From NCBI GenBank assembly GCA_028679075.1, contig JAJRCF010000003.1:1-64000 (forward strand): DNA of 64,000 bases, written 5' to 3'. Positions 35,993-45,475 of this stretch are shown piece after piece. Position numbers and translations under genes: made by a program. The notes under the pieces are model-generated. The model was not told the DNA's origin and searched no databases. It saw only the letters and a list, made by a program, of their open reading frames with translations. The first letter of the stretch is position 1; each line of letters begins with the position of its first letter. Source of the DNA: Methanoregula sp. Its GTDB lineage: Archaea > Halobacteriota > Methanomicrobia > Methanomicrobiales > Methanospirillaceae.

Positions 35993-36699
35993 AAAGCATT
36001 CTTTCGCTATTGCAGTTTACAACGGTCCTGCCCCTAGGGAAAGCGCAGGACCTCGAGTATTTCGCCAGGCGATCATACCTGTATCCCCTTGCAGGGTACG
36101 TGATCGGCGCCCTGGTTGCACTGCCGGTATTTTTTATCTCAAACCATACCCTTGCAGCAGCGGTTGCTGTTGCCCTTCTCATCCTGATCACCGGTGCCCA
36201 CCACTTCGACGGACTTCTTGACTTTGGCGACGGGCTGATGGCTCACGGGGACCAGGAAAAGCGTATCCGGGCGCTCACGGACCGGAACGTCGGTGCCGGA
36301 GCCATCGCGCTCGGGATTACAGTAACACTCCTCCTGTTTGCCGGGCTGCAGGAAGCCTTCTCGATCGCATGGACACTGATCATAGGGGAAGTCTGTGCAA
36401 AGTTTTCCATGGCATTCCTGACCGCATACGGAACACCCTTTCACGAGGGCATGCAGAGTTATCTTCACCAGTTCGCCCAACCGGGTTTCCCGGTGATGTC
36501 ATTCCTGCTGTGCCTGCCGCTATTTCTCCTGCCGGTTGCACCAGTAAAAATATTCGCCGCCCTGATCCTCATGATCATCTGTCCGGTAATCCTTCTGGTT
36601 ATCTCGAAACGGCTTTTTGGAGGAGTGAATGGTGATGTTGTCGGCGCATCCAATGAGATCACCCGTGCACTGGTGATCATAGGGATTGCACTTCTCTGA
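35989..36699 (+). CDS. cobS: Adenosylcobinamide-GDP ribazoletransferase
   Basis: A 236-aa multi-spanning membrane enzyme joining adenosylcobinamide-GDP to alpha-ribazole, the last step of cobamide assembly. LLQFTTVLPLGKAQDLEYFARRSYLYPLAGYVIG and HHFDGLLDFGDGLMAHGDQEKRIRALTDRNVGAGA carry the conserved acidic motifs. ATG 35989 overlaps the cobZ stop. A perfect 30-bp palindrome follows 59 bases after its stop. Confidence 0.93.
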   Translation: MKSILSLLQFTTVLPLGKAQDLEYFARRSYLYPLAGYVIGALVALPVFFISNHTLAAAVAVALLILITGAHHFDGLLDFGDGLMAHGDQEKRIRALTDRNVGAGAIALGITVTLLLFAGLQEAFSIAWTLIIGEVCAKFSMAFLTAYGTPFHEGMQSYLHQFAQPGFPVMSFLLCLPLFLLPVAPVKIFAALILMIICPVILLVISKRLFGGVNGDVVGASNEITRALVIIGIALL

Positions 36700-37058
36700 T
36701 TCACACACCACGTCCCTGAAAAGATTAAGAACGCGATCAAAGGGTGTAAGTTAAGCAGCCGATTGTAGGATAATTATCCTACAATCGGATGTACAACTAA
36801 CAACAGATTGTTTTCTCCGGCGTGAGTGATCCAGCTGATCAACCAGACCCTGCTTGAAAAATTATTGGCAGGGGGCGAAGGGGTGTTTAAAAAATTTACG
36901 AACTGAGGGGCAATCCGGTTCTCAGAAAATATAGGTGTGAATATATGGGGTGACGCCGGGCAGAGCAAAAAAACAGGGAGGTATTAAATGCACAATACGA
37001 AGTGCGCCACGACGTTCAGTTCCTGAAGGATACCCGGATCACAGCACAACACTTCAGA
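36700..37058. other. Intergenic region with palindrome and mini-frame
   Basis: No gene over 20 codons is supported. It holds the 30-bp palindrome at 36759-36788. A GGGAGGT at 36976-36982 sits 5 bases before ATG 36988, but the frame ends after 12 codons. Confidence 0.5.
36759..36788. repeat. Perfect 30-bp palindrome after cobS
   Basis: The half CCGATTGTAGGATAA is followed directly by its exact reverse complement, with no central loop. No T-run follows, so it does not look like a standard terminator. It may be a protein-binding site, a recombination site or a terminator hairpin. Confidence 0.75.
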
Positions 37059-37355
37059 TTAATAGAGACCCAAGTATCCTTGATTCGCATCATCGTCGCA
37101 TTCAATCGCTGATCCATCCCGGACGAACGTATTAAACAGCATTGCAGCATTCATCAGGTTCTCGTCCGCTGAAGATCCTCTCCGGATATCATTGAGTGCC
37201 TGCATCTGGGGGGTAGGTACAACCCTGCTCCCCACCCGGACACCCGTACAGTGCCGGCAATACGCGCAGTGGCTGTATACCGATACATCACCATCGGCAC
37301 ATGCAACCGTGACCCGGTTTTTTTTCTCATCCCTCTGAAACGGCAATGACTTCAT
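37059..37355 (-). CDS. Small cysteine-rich hypothetical protein
   Basis: A 98-aa protein I do not recognise. The motif HCAYCRHCTGVRVG at about residues 29-42 has four potential metal ligands. The C-terminal half is helical and acidic (NENLMNAAMLFNTFV; IECDDDANQGYLGLY). No strong ribosome site is seen, so it may be leaderless. Codon use looks normal and no other frame competes, hence I call it with moderate confidence. Divergent from EF1-alpha. Confidence 0.55.
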   Translation of the reverse strand: MKSLPFQRDEKKNRVTVACADGDVSVYSHCAYCRHCTGVRVGSRVVPTPQMQALNDIRRGSSADENLMNAAMLFNTFVRDGSAIECDDDANQGYLGLY

Positions 37356-37429
37356 ACAGTGATGTTTTTTGGGATCTGATATGATGTTACCGATGTAATT
37401 ATTCTCACCGTAAAAAACGTCCCGTCAAT

Positions 37430-37445
37430 CGAAATATTTTAAATA
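37430..37445 (+). promoter_or_regulatory. BRE and TATA box of the EF1-alpha gene
   Basis: CGAAA followed by TATTTTAAATA. A start site is expected near 37465-37470, which leaves a leader of about 55 bases. Confidence 0.6.
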
Positions 37446-37477
37446 GTTGGGTCTCATATAAGTAATACTCGCATAAA

Positions 37478-37499
37478 CGGACTGTAAGCGGACAGTCCG
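37478..37499 (+). promoter_or_regulatory. Leader hairpin before EF1-alpha
   Basis: CGGACTGT (37478-37485) and ACAGTCCG (37492-37499) form an exact 8-bp stem with a 6-base loop, ending 7 bases before GGAGG (37507-37511). It could modulate translation or stabilise the message. Confidence 0.5.
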
Positions 37500-37521
37500 A
37501 ATGTTTTGGAGGATTACATAA

Positions 37522-38799
37522 ATGGCATCTGACAAGCCCCACATGAATCTGGCTGTAATCGGCCACATCGACCACGGAAAGTCAACTACCGTCGGACGAA
37601 TGATGTTCGAGACCGGCGCTGTACCGGCCCACATCATCGAAGGGTACCGCAAGGAGGCTGAATCCAAGGGTAAGGCCACCTTTGAATTTGCATGGGTTAT
37701 GGACAACCTGAAAGAGGAACGTGAGAGAGGTATTACCATCGATATCGCCCACAAGCGGTTCGACACTCCCAAGTTCTACTTCACGGTCGTGGACTGCCCC
37801 GGGCACAGAGACTTCGTCAAGAACATGATCACCGGTGCATCACAGGCTGATGCAGCAATCCTCGTTGTCGCAGCTCCCGATGGCCCGATGGAACAGACCA
37901 AGGAGCACGTCTTCCTTGCAAGGACCCTTGGTATCACCCAGATCATCATCGCCATCAACAAGATGGATGCAGTCAAGTACGATGAGAAGCGGTTCAACGA
38001 AGTCAAGAAGGACCTCTCTGACCTCATCAAGATGGTCGGCTACAAGCCCGAAGAGACTCCCTTTATCCCAATCAGCTCCCTGGCTGGGGTCAACATCAAG
38101 GTCAACAGCCCCGAGACACCATGGTACAAGGGTCTGCCCCTTATCTCGGCACTCGACACCTTCAAAGAGCCGGCAAAACCAACCTACAAGCCCATGCGCC
38201 TGCCCATTCAGGATGTGTACAGCATCAGCGGTATTGGCACTGTGCCGGTCGGCCGTGTAGAAACCGGTATCGTAAAGAAGGGAATGAAAGTCTCATTCAT
38301 GCCCGCCAACAAGGCTGGGGAAATCAAGTCCATTGAGATGCACCACGAGGAAATCCCCGAGGCCGTCCCCGGTGACAACGTTGGTTTCAACGTCCGTGGT
38401 ATCGGAAAAGGCGATATCCGCCGTGGCGATGTTATGGGCCCGGCAGAAGCACCGCCAACTGTTGCAGATGAGTTTACTGCACAGATCGTCGTGCTCCAGC
38501 ACCCGAGTGCATTGACCGTCGGATACACCCCGGTCTTCCACTGCCACACCACCCAGACTGCGTGCACATTCCTCGAGCTCAAGAAGAAACTCGATCCCCG
38601 CACCGGCCAGACCAAGGAAGAGAACCCAACATTCCTCAAGTCAGGAGATGCAGCCATCGTTGTCATCAAGCCGACAAAACCGATGGTTATTGAAAATGTC
38701 AAGGAACTCCCGCAGCTCGGCAGGTTTGCCGTCCGTGATATGGGTTCAACGATCGCCGCCGGTATGTGTATCGCCGTTCAGCCAAAACAGATGCTATAA
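37522..38799 (+). CDS. tuf: Translation elongation factor 1-alpha
   Basis: A 425-aa GTPase delivering aminoacyl-tRNA to the ribosome. G1 is GHIDHGKS, G3 DCPGHRD and G4 [18 protein letters not shown] is the switch I region. GGAGG at 37507-37511 precedes ATG 37522. It forms an operon with rpsJ 15 bases downstream. The strong promoter and leader hairpin fit high expression. Confidence 0.97.
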   Translation: MASDKPHMNLAVIGHIDHGKSTTVGRMMFETGAVPAHIIEGYRKEAESKGKATFEFAWVMDNLKEERERGITIDIAHKRFDTPKFYFTVVDCPGHRDFVKNMITGASQADAAILVVAAPDGPMEQTKEHVFLARTLGITQIIIAINKMDAVKYDEKRFNEVKKDLSDLIKMVGYKPEETPFIPISSLAGVNIKVNSPETPWYKGLPLISALDTFKEPAKPTYKPMRLPIQDVYSISGIGTVPVGRVETGIVKKGMKVSFMPANKAGEIKSIEMHHEEIPEAVPGDNVGFNVRGIGKGDIRRGDVMGPAEAPPTVADEFTAQIVVLQHPSALTVGYTPVFHCHTTQTACTFLELKKKLDPRTGQTKEENPTFLKSGDAAIVVIKPTKPMVIENVKELPQLGRFAVRDMGSTIAAGMCIAVQPKQML

Positions 38800-38814
38800 T
38801 TTTTTGGTGGTACC

Positions 38815-39123
38815 ATGCAGAAAGCCAGAATTCGCCTGACAGGAACCGACTTCCAGAAAGTAGAGATGGTCTGTGACAGGATAAGAGAGATCGCAGAGCG
38901 CACAGGTGTAAATCTGGCCGGTCCGATACCGCTCCCGACCAAACGGCTGGTCGTGCCAATCCGCAAGAGTCCCGATGGAGAAGGGACTGCAACGTGGGAT
39001 CGCTGGCAGCTGCGGGTTCACAAGCGCCTTATCGATATCGACGCAGACGAGCGTGCACTTCGCCAGCTGATGCGCATTCAGGTGCCAAAAGATATCGGCA
39101 TTGAAATTGTTTTAGAGAGTTGA
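38815..39123 (+). CDS. rpsJ: 30S ribosomal protein S10
   Basis: A 102-aa S10. [74 protein letters not shown] is the archaeal S10 core. GGTGG before ATG 38815. As in most archaea it follows EF1-alpha. Confidence 0.97.
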   Translation: MQKARIRLTGTDFQKVEMVCDRIREIAERTGVNLAGPIPLPTKRLVVPIRKSPDGEGTATWDRWQLRVHKRLIDIDADERALRQLMRIQVPKDIGIEIVLES

Positions 39124-39132
39124 AGGTGCGGC

Positions 39133-40791
39133 GTGCAGCAGGCCGCTCTTTTTTCTTATAATAAAATCCGGCATTTTTTTACTTTCGAACGAGTTTTTCT
39201 GTTAATCCTCATTATTGCATTTATCCTGCGGTTCTGGCAGCTCGATATCAAGCTGCTCCACCACGATGAGGCAATCCATTCCTGGTTCTCATACCAGTTA
39301 CTGACGAAAAATACCTGGATATATGACCCAAGTTATCACGGGCCATTCCTCTATTTCGTCACCGCAGGGATGTTCTCCGCACTCGGCGCTTCTGATCTTG
39401 TTGCACGGCTGCTACCTGCATTGTTCGGATTTCTGCTGATCCCACTGGTCTACTGCATTTACCGTCTCGGATATATCGACAGTACCCAGACTCTGATCGT
39501 AAGCCTGTTTATCGCCCTGTCTCCCGACATGGTATACTTCTCCCGGTTCCTCCGGCATGATATTTTCATGCTCTTCTTCACATTCCTGCTGGTTGTAGCC
39601 CTCTTTTATTATTTTGAACGGGGCCAGTTCCGGTTTGCCTTCATAGCAGCCATTGCAACAGCAGGAGCACTCTGCTGTAAGGAGGAGATGCCGGTCCTCC
39701 TGCTGATCATTGGTTCATATTTCCTGATCAGCATATGGCGGGGACGCTATTCCCTGCCACCCCGGTGGAAACGTGACCTCATCGTGTTCGCCCTTCTGGT
39801 CATCGCTCTCTGCTGTACTCTGTACACGGGATTCTGGGGGCATCCTGAGACAATTGTTGGAGAAAACTTCAGCATTGGAGCAGACGGGGTTCATTTCGAT
39901 TATACAACAACCGGGTGGTACCAGGCCGTTGATCACTGGACGGAGATGCACAACATGCAGCGCCTTGGGGGTCCATGGTTTTTTTACCTCCCTCTCGATC
40001 TTCTCTATGAACTGCCCATATTTATCCTCGCAATAGTCGGGATGATCCAGATCCTGTTTTCTGGTTCCGGTTTTTCACTATTCTACCGGCGCACCAGAAA
40101 CTGGATCACCTTCCGGCAGTTCCGGCTCTCAACGGGAGATCTTGCTGCGGTGAGCATGAACCAGTTGAACAGATCACAACACACGAATGTCAGATCTGAA
40201 GAGTTTTTCCGGTTCTGCTTATACTGGATGCTTCTCACCATGGCAGTCTATGCCTATGTCGGTGAAAAAGTTCCCTGGCTCATCATCCCTCAGCTGCTGC
40301 CGATGTGCTTTGTCGCGGTGTATAAACTCAACTGGCAAAAGATAGCTCTGGCCCTCGTTGGATGCATTTTCCTTATTGTCATAACGTGGCATGTTGCATT
40401 CATTCCGGCAGATATCAATGAGCCCATCGTCCAGGTCCAGAATTCGGAAGATATGCGTGAAGTGATGCAGCTCATGGAAACCTCCGATAAGGTCATAATT
40501 GCATCCAAGGATTACTGGCCACTCCCATGGTATTTCCGGGGGGATCGATGGGATAAGATTACGCTGTTCAGTACAGTACCGGAGGAAAATAAACTAACTG
40601 AAAATAACCCGGGGGTCATTATCCTCCATGATACAGAGAGCCTGCCTTCAATCGAAGGATATGATAAGAAAACATTCAAGCTGTCATACTGGTTCTCATA
40701 CTATGACAACGATAAACGGTTACCCGATTACTATCTCCACCGTGATGGCAAAATGGGCAGCATTAATATCGATGTTTTTACCCCAAGTTAG
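39133..40791 (+). CDS. TIGR03663-like membrane glycosyltransferase/flippase-associated protein (Agl23-like)
   Basis: A 552-aa multi-spanning membrane protein. The first external loop HHDEAIHSWFSYQLLTKNTWIYDPSYHGPFLYF has the DE pair of GT-C glycosyltransferases and matches the family I recall as TIGR03663, tied to N-glycan flipping in haloarchaea. Around 11 hydrophobic segments are followed by a C-terminal soluble domain. It starts at GTG 39133 after GAAGGTG, 9 bases beyond rpsJ. Confidence 0.82.
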   Translation: MQQAALFSYNKIRHFFTFERVFLLILIIAFILRFWQLDIKLLHHDEAIHSWFSYQLLTKNTWIYDPSYHGPFLYFVTAGMFSALGASDLVARLLPALFGFLLIPLVYCIYRLGYIDSTQTLIVSLFIALSPDMVYFSRFLRHDIFMLFFTFLLVVALFYYFERGQFRFAFIAAIATAGALCCKEEMPVLLLIIGSYFLISIWRGRYSLPPRWKRDLIVFALLVIALCCTLYTGFWGHPETIVGENFSIGADGVHFDYTTTGWYQAVDHWTEMHNMQRLGGPWFFYLPLDLLYELPIFILAIVGMIQILFSGSGFSLFYRRTRNWITFRQFRLSTGDLAAVSMNQLNRSQHTNVRSEEFFRFCLYWMLLTMAVYAYVGEKVPWLIIPQLLPMCFVAVYKLNWQKIALALVGCIFLIVITWHVAFIPADINEPIVQVQNSEDMREVMQLMETSDKVIIASKDYWPLPWYFRGDRWDKITLFSTVPEENKLTENNPGVIILHDTESLPSIEGYDKKTFKLSYWFSYYDNDKRLPDYYLHRDGKMGSINIDVFTPS

Positions 40792-41013
40792 ACCGGAAAT
40801 CATCTATAATTGTGAATTATCACTCGGTGAAAAAAGTGAAAAAGACAACAGGAACAATTAACCTTGATCCTTTTTCATAGGATTATACCGTTATAGTGGT
40901 AATTTATCAATCCTTATTGGATTTCCGATATGCATACCCTGTTTTCAATAAATAATATGAAGAGCCCTTGACAAATTTTCAAGTAAAAAAGAATGCGTAT
41001 CAGATTGATGAGA

Positions 41014-42153
41014 TTAACCGAGTTCGTCCCAGCGTGAACGTTTGCGGTAAATGATTACCCCTACAACAACGAGCACGACTACAATAACTCCAATAATAAG
41101 GAATATCCCGCCGGGAAGTTTGGGGAGAGAGGGCAGGCCGGGGAGTTGCCATCCGGACATCAGTTGTTTCTGGCGTGCCAGTGCTTCGGTATACGATTCA
41201 TTGCCTTTGGAGAATGCTTCAGCCGCCTTTGTCCGGGCCTGCTCATAGTTCCCGCTGGTGATCGCATCATCTGCATTTGAGATATAATTCACGGCTACTT
41301 CTCTTTTGGCGACAATAGCTGACAGCTGTGCATCGTTTGCGGTACTCTGGTTACCCTTAAACCATGCAATGATTGCATCAGTATTGCTGATCGGGATCCG
41401 TGCATTGGCAACTTCATTCTCGGCCCATGCAAGTTCAAGTGCAACTTCACCGGCGTCGATAGCGGTCTGTGCAGCGGTAAGATCGGTCAAGGCATCGGTA
41501 TATTGGTTTGCAGGACGGGATGTGGCAGTTGATACTTTCGACTGGGCATCATTATAGTAAGACTCTGCGGCCGAAGTATCGATACCCATGGCACTTTTTT
41601 CATCGATATGAGACTGGAGAGACTGGAGATTGGTGTTTTTTTCCGATACGATCTTCGTCACATCGCCAGTATTGATTACCAATGCCTTTTTTTCAACCGC
41701 GGAACTGGAAACAGTATTTCCATTGGAATCGATCTCCTTTACACTGAGCACAATCTTTTCGGTAGTCGTATCGACAGTGGGGGCATTACCTTCCAGAGTA
41801 ACCTTGATAATTTCCTCTACGCTCGATTGGTATGACAACTCAAAACCGCTCAGGTCGAGTGTTTTCCCGTTGACAGGTTCCCTGGCATTTTCAACATCAT
41901 CGAGGATAATGGTATATGACCATTTCGGGTTTGTCAAATCCGTTGTCATTACCAATTCGCTTCCCTCAGGAAACGTTAGATCTGAAGATGCAGAAAATCC
42001 GATTTTATATGAGACCGTAACAGCAGTGCCGGGTGTCAGGGACCCGGAAGGGTTAATCGTCATCCCTTCCACAGTAAATGCTGATACCGCGGGAATGCAC
42101 AATAGTGTAGCAATAACTGCAAGAGCAATCAGTTTTGGTAATCCTTTCATCAT
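41014..42153 (-). CDS. Exported membrane-anchored protein with helical ectodomain
   Basis: About 379 aa. Signal peptide KGLPKLIALAVIATLLCIPAVSA, a beta-rich domain of about 150 residues (FTVEGMTINPSGSLTPGTAVTVSYKIGFSASSD), a helical domain (SLQSHIDEKSAMGIDTSAAESYYNDAQ), then a C-terminal helix GGIFLIIGVIVVVLVVVGVIIY with a basic cytosolic tail. GTG 42162 overlaps the cetZ stop as GTGA; ATG 42153 or 42150 after GAGGT is more likely. Coupled to cetZ, so it may be its membrane partner. Confidence 0.82.
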   Translation of the reverse strand: MMKGLPKLIALAVIATLLCIPAVSAFTVEGMTINPSGSLTPGTAVTVSYKIGFSASSDLTFPEGSELVMTTDLTNPKWSYTIILDDVENAREPVNGKTLDLSGFELSYQSSVEEIIKVTLEGNAPTVDTTTEKIVLSVKEIDSNGNTVSSSAVEKKALVINTGDVTKIVSEKNTNLQSLQSHIDEKSAMGIDTSAAESYYNDAQSKVSTATSRPANQYTDALTDLTAAQTAIDAGEVALELAWAENEVANARIPISNTDAIIAWFKGNQSTANDAQLSAIVAKREVAVNYISNADDAITSGNYEQARTKAAEAFSKGNESYTEALARQKQLMSGWQLPGLPSLPKLPGGIFLIIGVIVVVLVVVGVIIYRKRSRWDELG

Positions 42154-42158
42154 CAACC

Positions 42159-43340
42159 TCACTCGAACAAAGGATCAATCCCTTCTTCAAACATACTCGA
42201 TTTTTTCTCTTTAGACTTTATAACATCTTCTTTTGTTTCTTTGGCGATATCAAGGAGTTCCTTGATTCTCGGTGCATTGCCCACGGTCGCCAGCATCACA
42301 ACCGCAGCCACGTACTCGCTGTTGACCGGGTAATCCCCACCCCGTACTTCAACGCCGGCAATGTTCTCTTCCACCCAGCTTTTTGCCTTGTCAATTCCCT
42401 TGCGATCCATCTCATTTGGAGGCCCGGCAAGGAGGACCAGGGCACGTTCCGCCGTTGAGTAATCGCAGGGCAGGGTCAACCGTCCGAGCATTGCCCGGCG
42501 CACGAGTGCAACGATCTTGGCTGACCGGTCCTCACCCATCAGGACCTCGACGTTTGCATCTTTCTTACCCCCGAATTTATCCTTTAAATCTCCAAAAAGC
42601 CCTCGCTTATCTTTTGTTTGCTTGCTCATCACTTCACTGACCGCATAGCCGACAGAGGTGATACCTCCTCCGCGGAGCGTATTGATGATCTCACTGGAAT
42701 CGACGACCATCTCCCCAACTCCCATACTCCGGTTCACTTCACCGGCACGGAAAAGGACCGAGAAACGTCTGACAACCTCATTATTCAGGCGCGTGAATGC
42801 AGATTTGACACTTTCACCCTCGTTCTTCCATGCACTGTTATCAAAGATAAACGTGTTATCGGCTTCATTCACAAGGGTGGTCAGGCTCCGGGCAGCATTG
42901 TAGGAATAGAGCCGTCCTTCTTCGGGGGCGGGGATAATACCAAGGGCGTATACCGGTTCACGGTAAATCCGTTTGAGATGCCGGGCAAGAACAGGTGATC
43001 CCCCGGAACCGGTACCGCCACCAAGTCCTGCAACGATGACAAATGCATCCACGTCATGGGTACCACGCATGTCAATCGCACTGATGATGCTGTCAATCTC
43101 ATCAGCAGTTACACGGGCTCCGGTCACGTTGTCGGTGCCTACACCGTGACCCTTGACCATCGTCTGGCCGATGAGAATCCTGTCCTTCATCTCGATGTTT
43201 TTCAATCCCATCAGGTCCGTTCGCGCGGTATTGACGGCAATGCCTCTGAAGCTGTTCGTCCCGAGCTTCTTATCCTGCTCGATGAACATATCAACAATTT
43301 TGCCGCCCGCCTGGCCAAATCCTATGAAAAATACCCGCAT
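42159..43340 (-). CDS. cetZ: CetZ-type tubulin/FtsZ homologue
   Basis: A 393-aa GTPase of the tubulin superfamily. FFIGFGQAGGKIVDMF begins the Rossmann fold, GLGGGTGSGGSPV is the tubulin signature loop, and VNTARTDL and NNEVVRRFSVLFRAGEVN match the CetZ rather than the FtsZ pattern. CetZ proteins control cell shape and motility in haloarchaea. The linker KQTKDKRGLFGDLKDKFGGKK is an unusual charged insertion. The C-terminal tail MFEEGIDPLFE is acidic, as in filament proteins that bind partners. Confidence 0.85.
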   Translation of the reverse strand: MRVFFIGFGQAGGKIVDMFIEQDKKLGTNSFRGIAVNTARTDLMGLKNIEMKDRILIGQTMVKGHGVGTDNVTGARVTADEIDSIISAIDMRGTHDVDAFVIVAGLGGGTGSGGSPVLARHLKRIYREPVYALGIIPAPEEGRLYSYNAARSLTTLVNEADNTFIFDNSAWKNEGESVKSAFTRLNNEVVRRFSVLFRAGEVNRSMGVGEMVVDSSEIINTLRGGGITSVGYAVSEVMSKQTKDKRGLFGDLKDKFGGKKDANVEVLMGEDRSAKIVALVRRAMLGRLTLPCDYSTAERALVLLAGPPNEMDRKGIDKAKSWVEENIAGVEVRGGDYPVNSEYVAAVVMLATVGNAPRIKELLDIAKETKEDVIKSKEKKSSMFEEGIDPLFE

Positions 43341-43464
43341 TCGGTGACACCATCCAATGGGCTAACAGATACTTATTTTCTTTTAATTCTTTTAAGTCCT
43401 TTTGCTGATATGAACCTTTATTTCAGCAGTTCAAAAACCTTCTTATAAGATTATCGAGGTAACG

Positions 43465-43478
43465 GCCGGAATTCCGGC
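43465..43478. repeat. 14-bp palindrome followed by a T-run
   Basis: GCCGGAATTCCGGC, then G and TTTTTT at 43480-43485. It lies between the divergent cetZ and the oxidoreductase gene, where no plus-strand gene ends, so a terminator role is unexplained. Confidence 0.5.
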
Positions 43479-43533
43479 GTTTTTTCCGGAGCCTTTTTCA
43501 TTTCGCCCCCAAAAGTACTATAGATCACCAGCC

Positions 43534-44772
43534 ATGAAGATAGGAATTATCGGGGGAGGATTGACCGGACTTGTCGCGGCCAACGCACTTGCGGGGGAAC
43601 ACGAGGTCGAACTCTTCGAAAAACTGCCTTATCTCGGCGGTTGTCTCTCGTCCTACAATATGAACGATTACTGGATTGAACGATATTACCACCATTGTTT
43701 CTCCACTGACACGACCCTGTTTTCGCTTCTGAAAGAGACCGGTCTTTTTGGAAAACTGGAATGGATGAATGGGACAACAGGATATTTTGCCAGGAACCGC
43801 ATCTTTCCATTAAATACACCGTTGGAGATCCTTGCCTACCCGGAACTCACTCTCGTTGATAAGGCAAAACTGGCATGGCTTACCCTGAACGCAAAGAAGA
43901 CCAAACTCACTGAACTTGATGATATCCCCGCAGACCAGTATATCATCGAAAACCTCGGGACCAATATCTATTCATCGTTCTTTGAACCACTCCTGAAAAG
44001 TAAATTCGGAGACCGGAGAAATGAAGTCTCTGCGGCATGGCTGATCAGCCGTATCGCCATCCGATCAAACCGGGGCATATCCGGAGAGAGGCTGGGATAC
44101 CTGAAGGGGGGATTTCACCAGATCATCGGGGCACTTGAGTCTGCCGTGACAGAAAAAGGCGGAAAGATTGAGAAGCAGAGCACGTCATCATCCCTTTCAC
44201 GGGACGGAAAGGCATGGACGCTCAACGGGGAACGGTTTGATGCCGTGATCTCAACAATCCCGCCCCACGAACTGGAACGTATCGGGGGACCTGCTCTCCC
44301 GCATATCCCCTACCAGGGGGCAGCCTGCCTGACCCTCGCGATGGACCGCCAGGTGACGGACGGGATTTACTGGCTGAACATGAAAGACTCTGCACCATAC
44401 GGCGCTGTCGTCTCCCATACGAACTTCATCCCGCAGGAACGATACGGGGAGCATATCGTCTACCTCGCATCCTATTTTTCCGGTACGGTTCCGGCACAAC
44501 TTGACGAACGGATGATCACAGATTTTTGCAGGAAGTTCTCTGTATCCGAGCGCGAGATCCACTGGCACAGGATGGCAGTAGACCCCTGGGCGGGGCCGGT
44601 ATATACCACGGGATACCGCAATCTCATTCCCGGTTACGAACAAGCCGGCCTCTACATGGCAGGAATGTTCTCGCGGACAAATTATCCCGAGCGTAGCATG
44701 GAGGGCTCTATCAGGGCAGGATATGAAGTGGCAGACTGCATCAGGAAGCAGGAGACGCATGACAGGTCCTGA
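43534..44772 (+). CDS. FAD-dependent oxidoreductase, amine oxidase/protoporphyrinogen oxidase-like
   Basis: A 412-aa flavoprotein. GIIGGGLTGLVAANALAGEHEVELFEKLPYLGGCLSSY is the dinucleotide-binding start, and GLYMAGMFSRTNYPERSMEGSIRAGYEVADCI the FAD-binding end. Such proteins often sit in glycan clusters beside a GT2 and a flippase, as here, and may act on lipid-linked sugars or isoprenoids. It overlaps the GT2 gene by 14 bases. Confidence 0.85.
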   Translation: MKIGIIGGGLTGLVAANALAGEHEVELFEKLPYLGGCLSSYNMNDYWIERYYHHCFSTDTTLFSLLKETGLFGKLEWMNGTTGYFARNRIFPLNTPLEILAYPELTLVDKAKLAWLTLNAKKTKLTELDDIPADQYIIENLGTNIYSSFFEPLLKSKFGDRRNEVSAAWLISRIAIRSNRGISGERLGYLKGGFHQIIGALESAVTEKGGKIEKQSTSSSLSRDGKAWTLNGERFDAVISTIPPHELERIGGPALPHIPYQGAACLTLAMDRQVTDGIYWLNMKDSAPYGAVVSHTNFIPQERYGEHIVYLASYFSGTVPAQLDERMITDFCRKFSVSEREIHWHRMAVDPWAGPVYTTGYRNLIPGYEQAGLYMAGMFSRTNYPERSMEGSIRAGYEVADCIRKQETHDRS

Positions 44773-45475
44773 AGTCACCGCAATCATTCCGGTGTACAAC
44801 GATCGTCCATCCCTGGAGACTACGCTCCCTGTGTCTGTAGAAACTCTGTCCCGGATTACCCCTGCATTTGAGATCCTTGTTGCAGAAGATGGGAGTACCG
44901 ACGGTAGTGCTGAATTTGTCGATGCCTATCGAAAGGGTGAGCCTCGCGTACGTCTCCTTCACAGTGATGCACGGCAGGGGAGGGGACAGGCACTGAACCG
45001 GGCGATCCGCGAAGCACAAGGATCAATTGTCTGTTACTTTGACGTTGATCTTGCAACGGATATGCAGCACCTCCCATTACTGATCGGGGCGATCCGCGAT
45101 GGGTATGATATCTCCACGGGCTCCCGGCTCCTTCCCGACAGCAACATTGTCCGCACCGGGGGCCGTGAAATTGCGAGCCGGACATACAATTTCCTCGTGC
45201 GGTTGTTCCTTTCCAGCAGGGTCTTTGATCACCAGTGCGGATTCAAGGCATTTCGCAGGGAGCGCATCCTGTCAATCCTGCCTTTGATACGGGACAAACA
45301 CTGGTTCTGGGATACCGAGATCCTTGTCCATGCCCAGAAGGACGGTTGTCGGGTAAAAGAATTTGCAGTACGCTGGCGTGCAGGAAAAGGGACAACGGTC
45401 AGAGTAAAGGATGTCTTTACTATGGGCGAAGCAATCCTCCGGTTGTGGTGGCAGATCCATGTATCGAAAAATTAG
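44759..45475 (+). CDS. Family 2 glycosyltransferase (dolichyl-phosphate sugar synthase-like)
   Basis: A 238-aa GT-A enzyme. VTAIIPVYNDRPSLETTLP, ILVAEDGSTDGSAEFV and FDVDLATDMQHLP (DxD-like) are the nucleotide-sugar and metal motifs; ISTGSRLLPDSNI and DHQCGFKAFRRERIL match dolichol-phosphate glucose/mannose synthases. No C-terminal membrane segments. ATG 44759 overlaps the upstream gene. Confidence 0.88.
   Translation: MTGPEVTAIIPVYNDRPSLETTLPVSVETLSRITPAFEILVAEDGSTDGSAEFVDAYRKGEPRVRLLHSDARQGRGQALNRAIREAQGSIVCYFDVDLATDMQHLPLLIGAIRDGYDISTGSRLLPDSNIVRTGGREIASRTYNFLVRLFLSSRVFDHQCGFKAFRRERILSILPLIRDKHWFWDTEILVHAQKDGCRVKEFAVRWRAGKGTTVRVKDVFTMGEAILRLWWQIHVSKN

Noticed and set aside
36988-37026. 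12-codon mini-gene behind GGGAGGT
   Set aside because: Good ribosome-site spacing, but the peptide is only 12 residues, with no conserved context; noted as possible leader peptide only.
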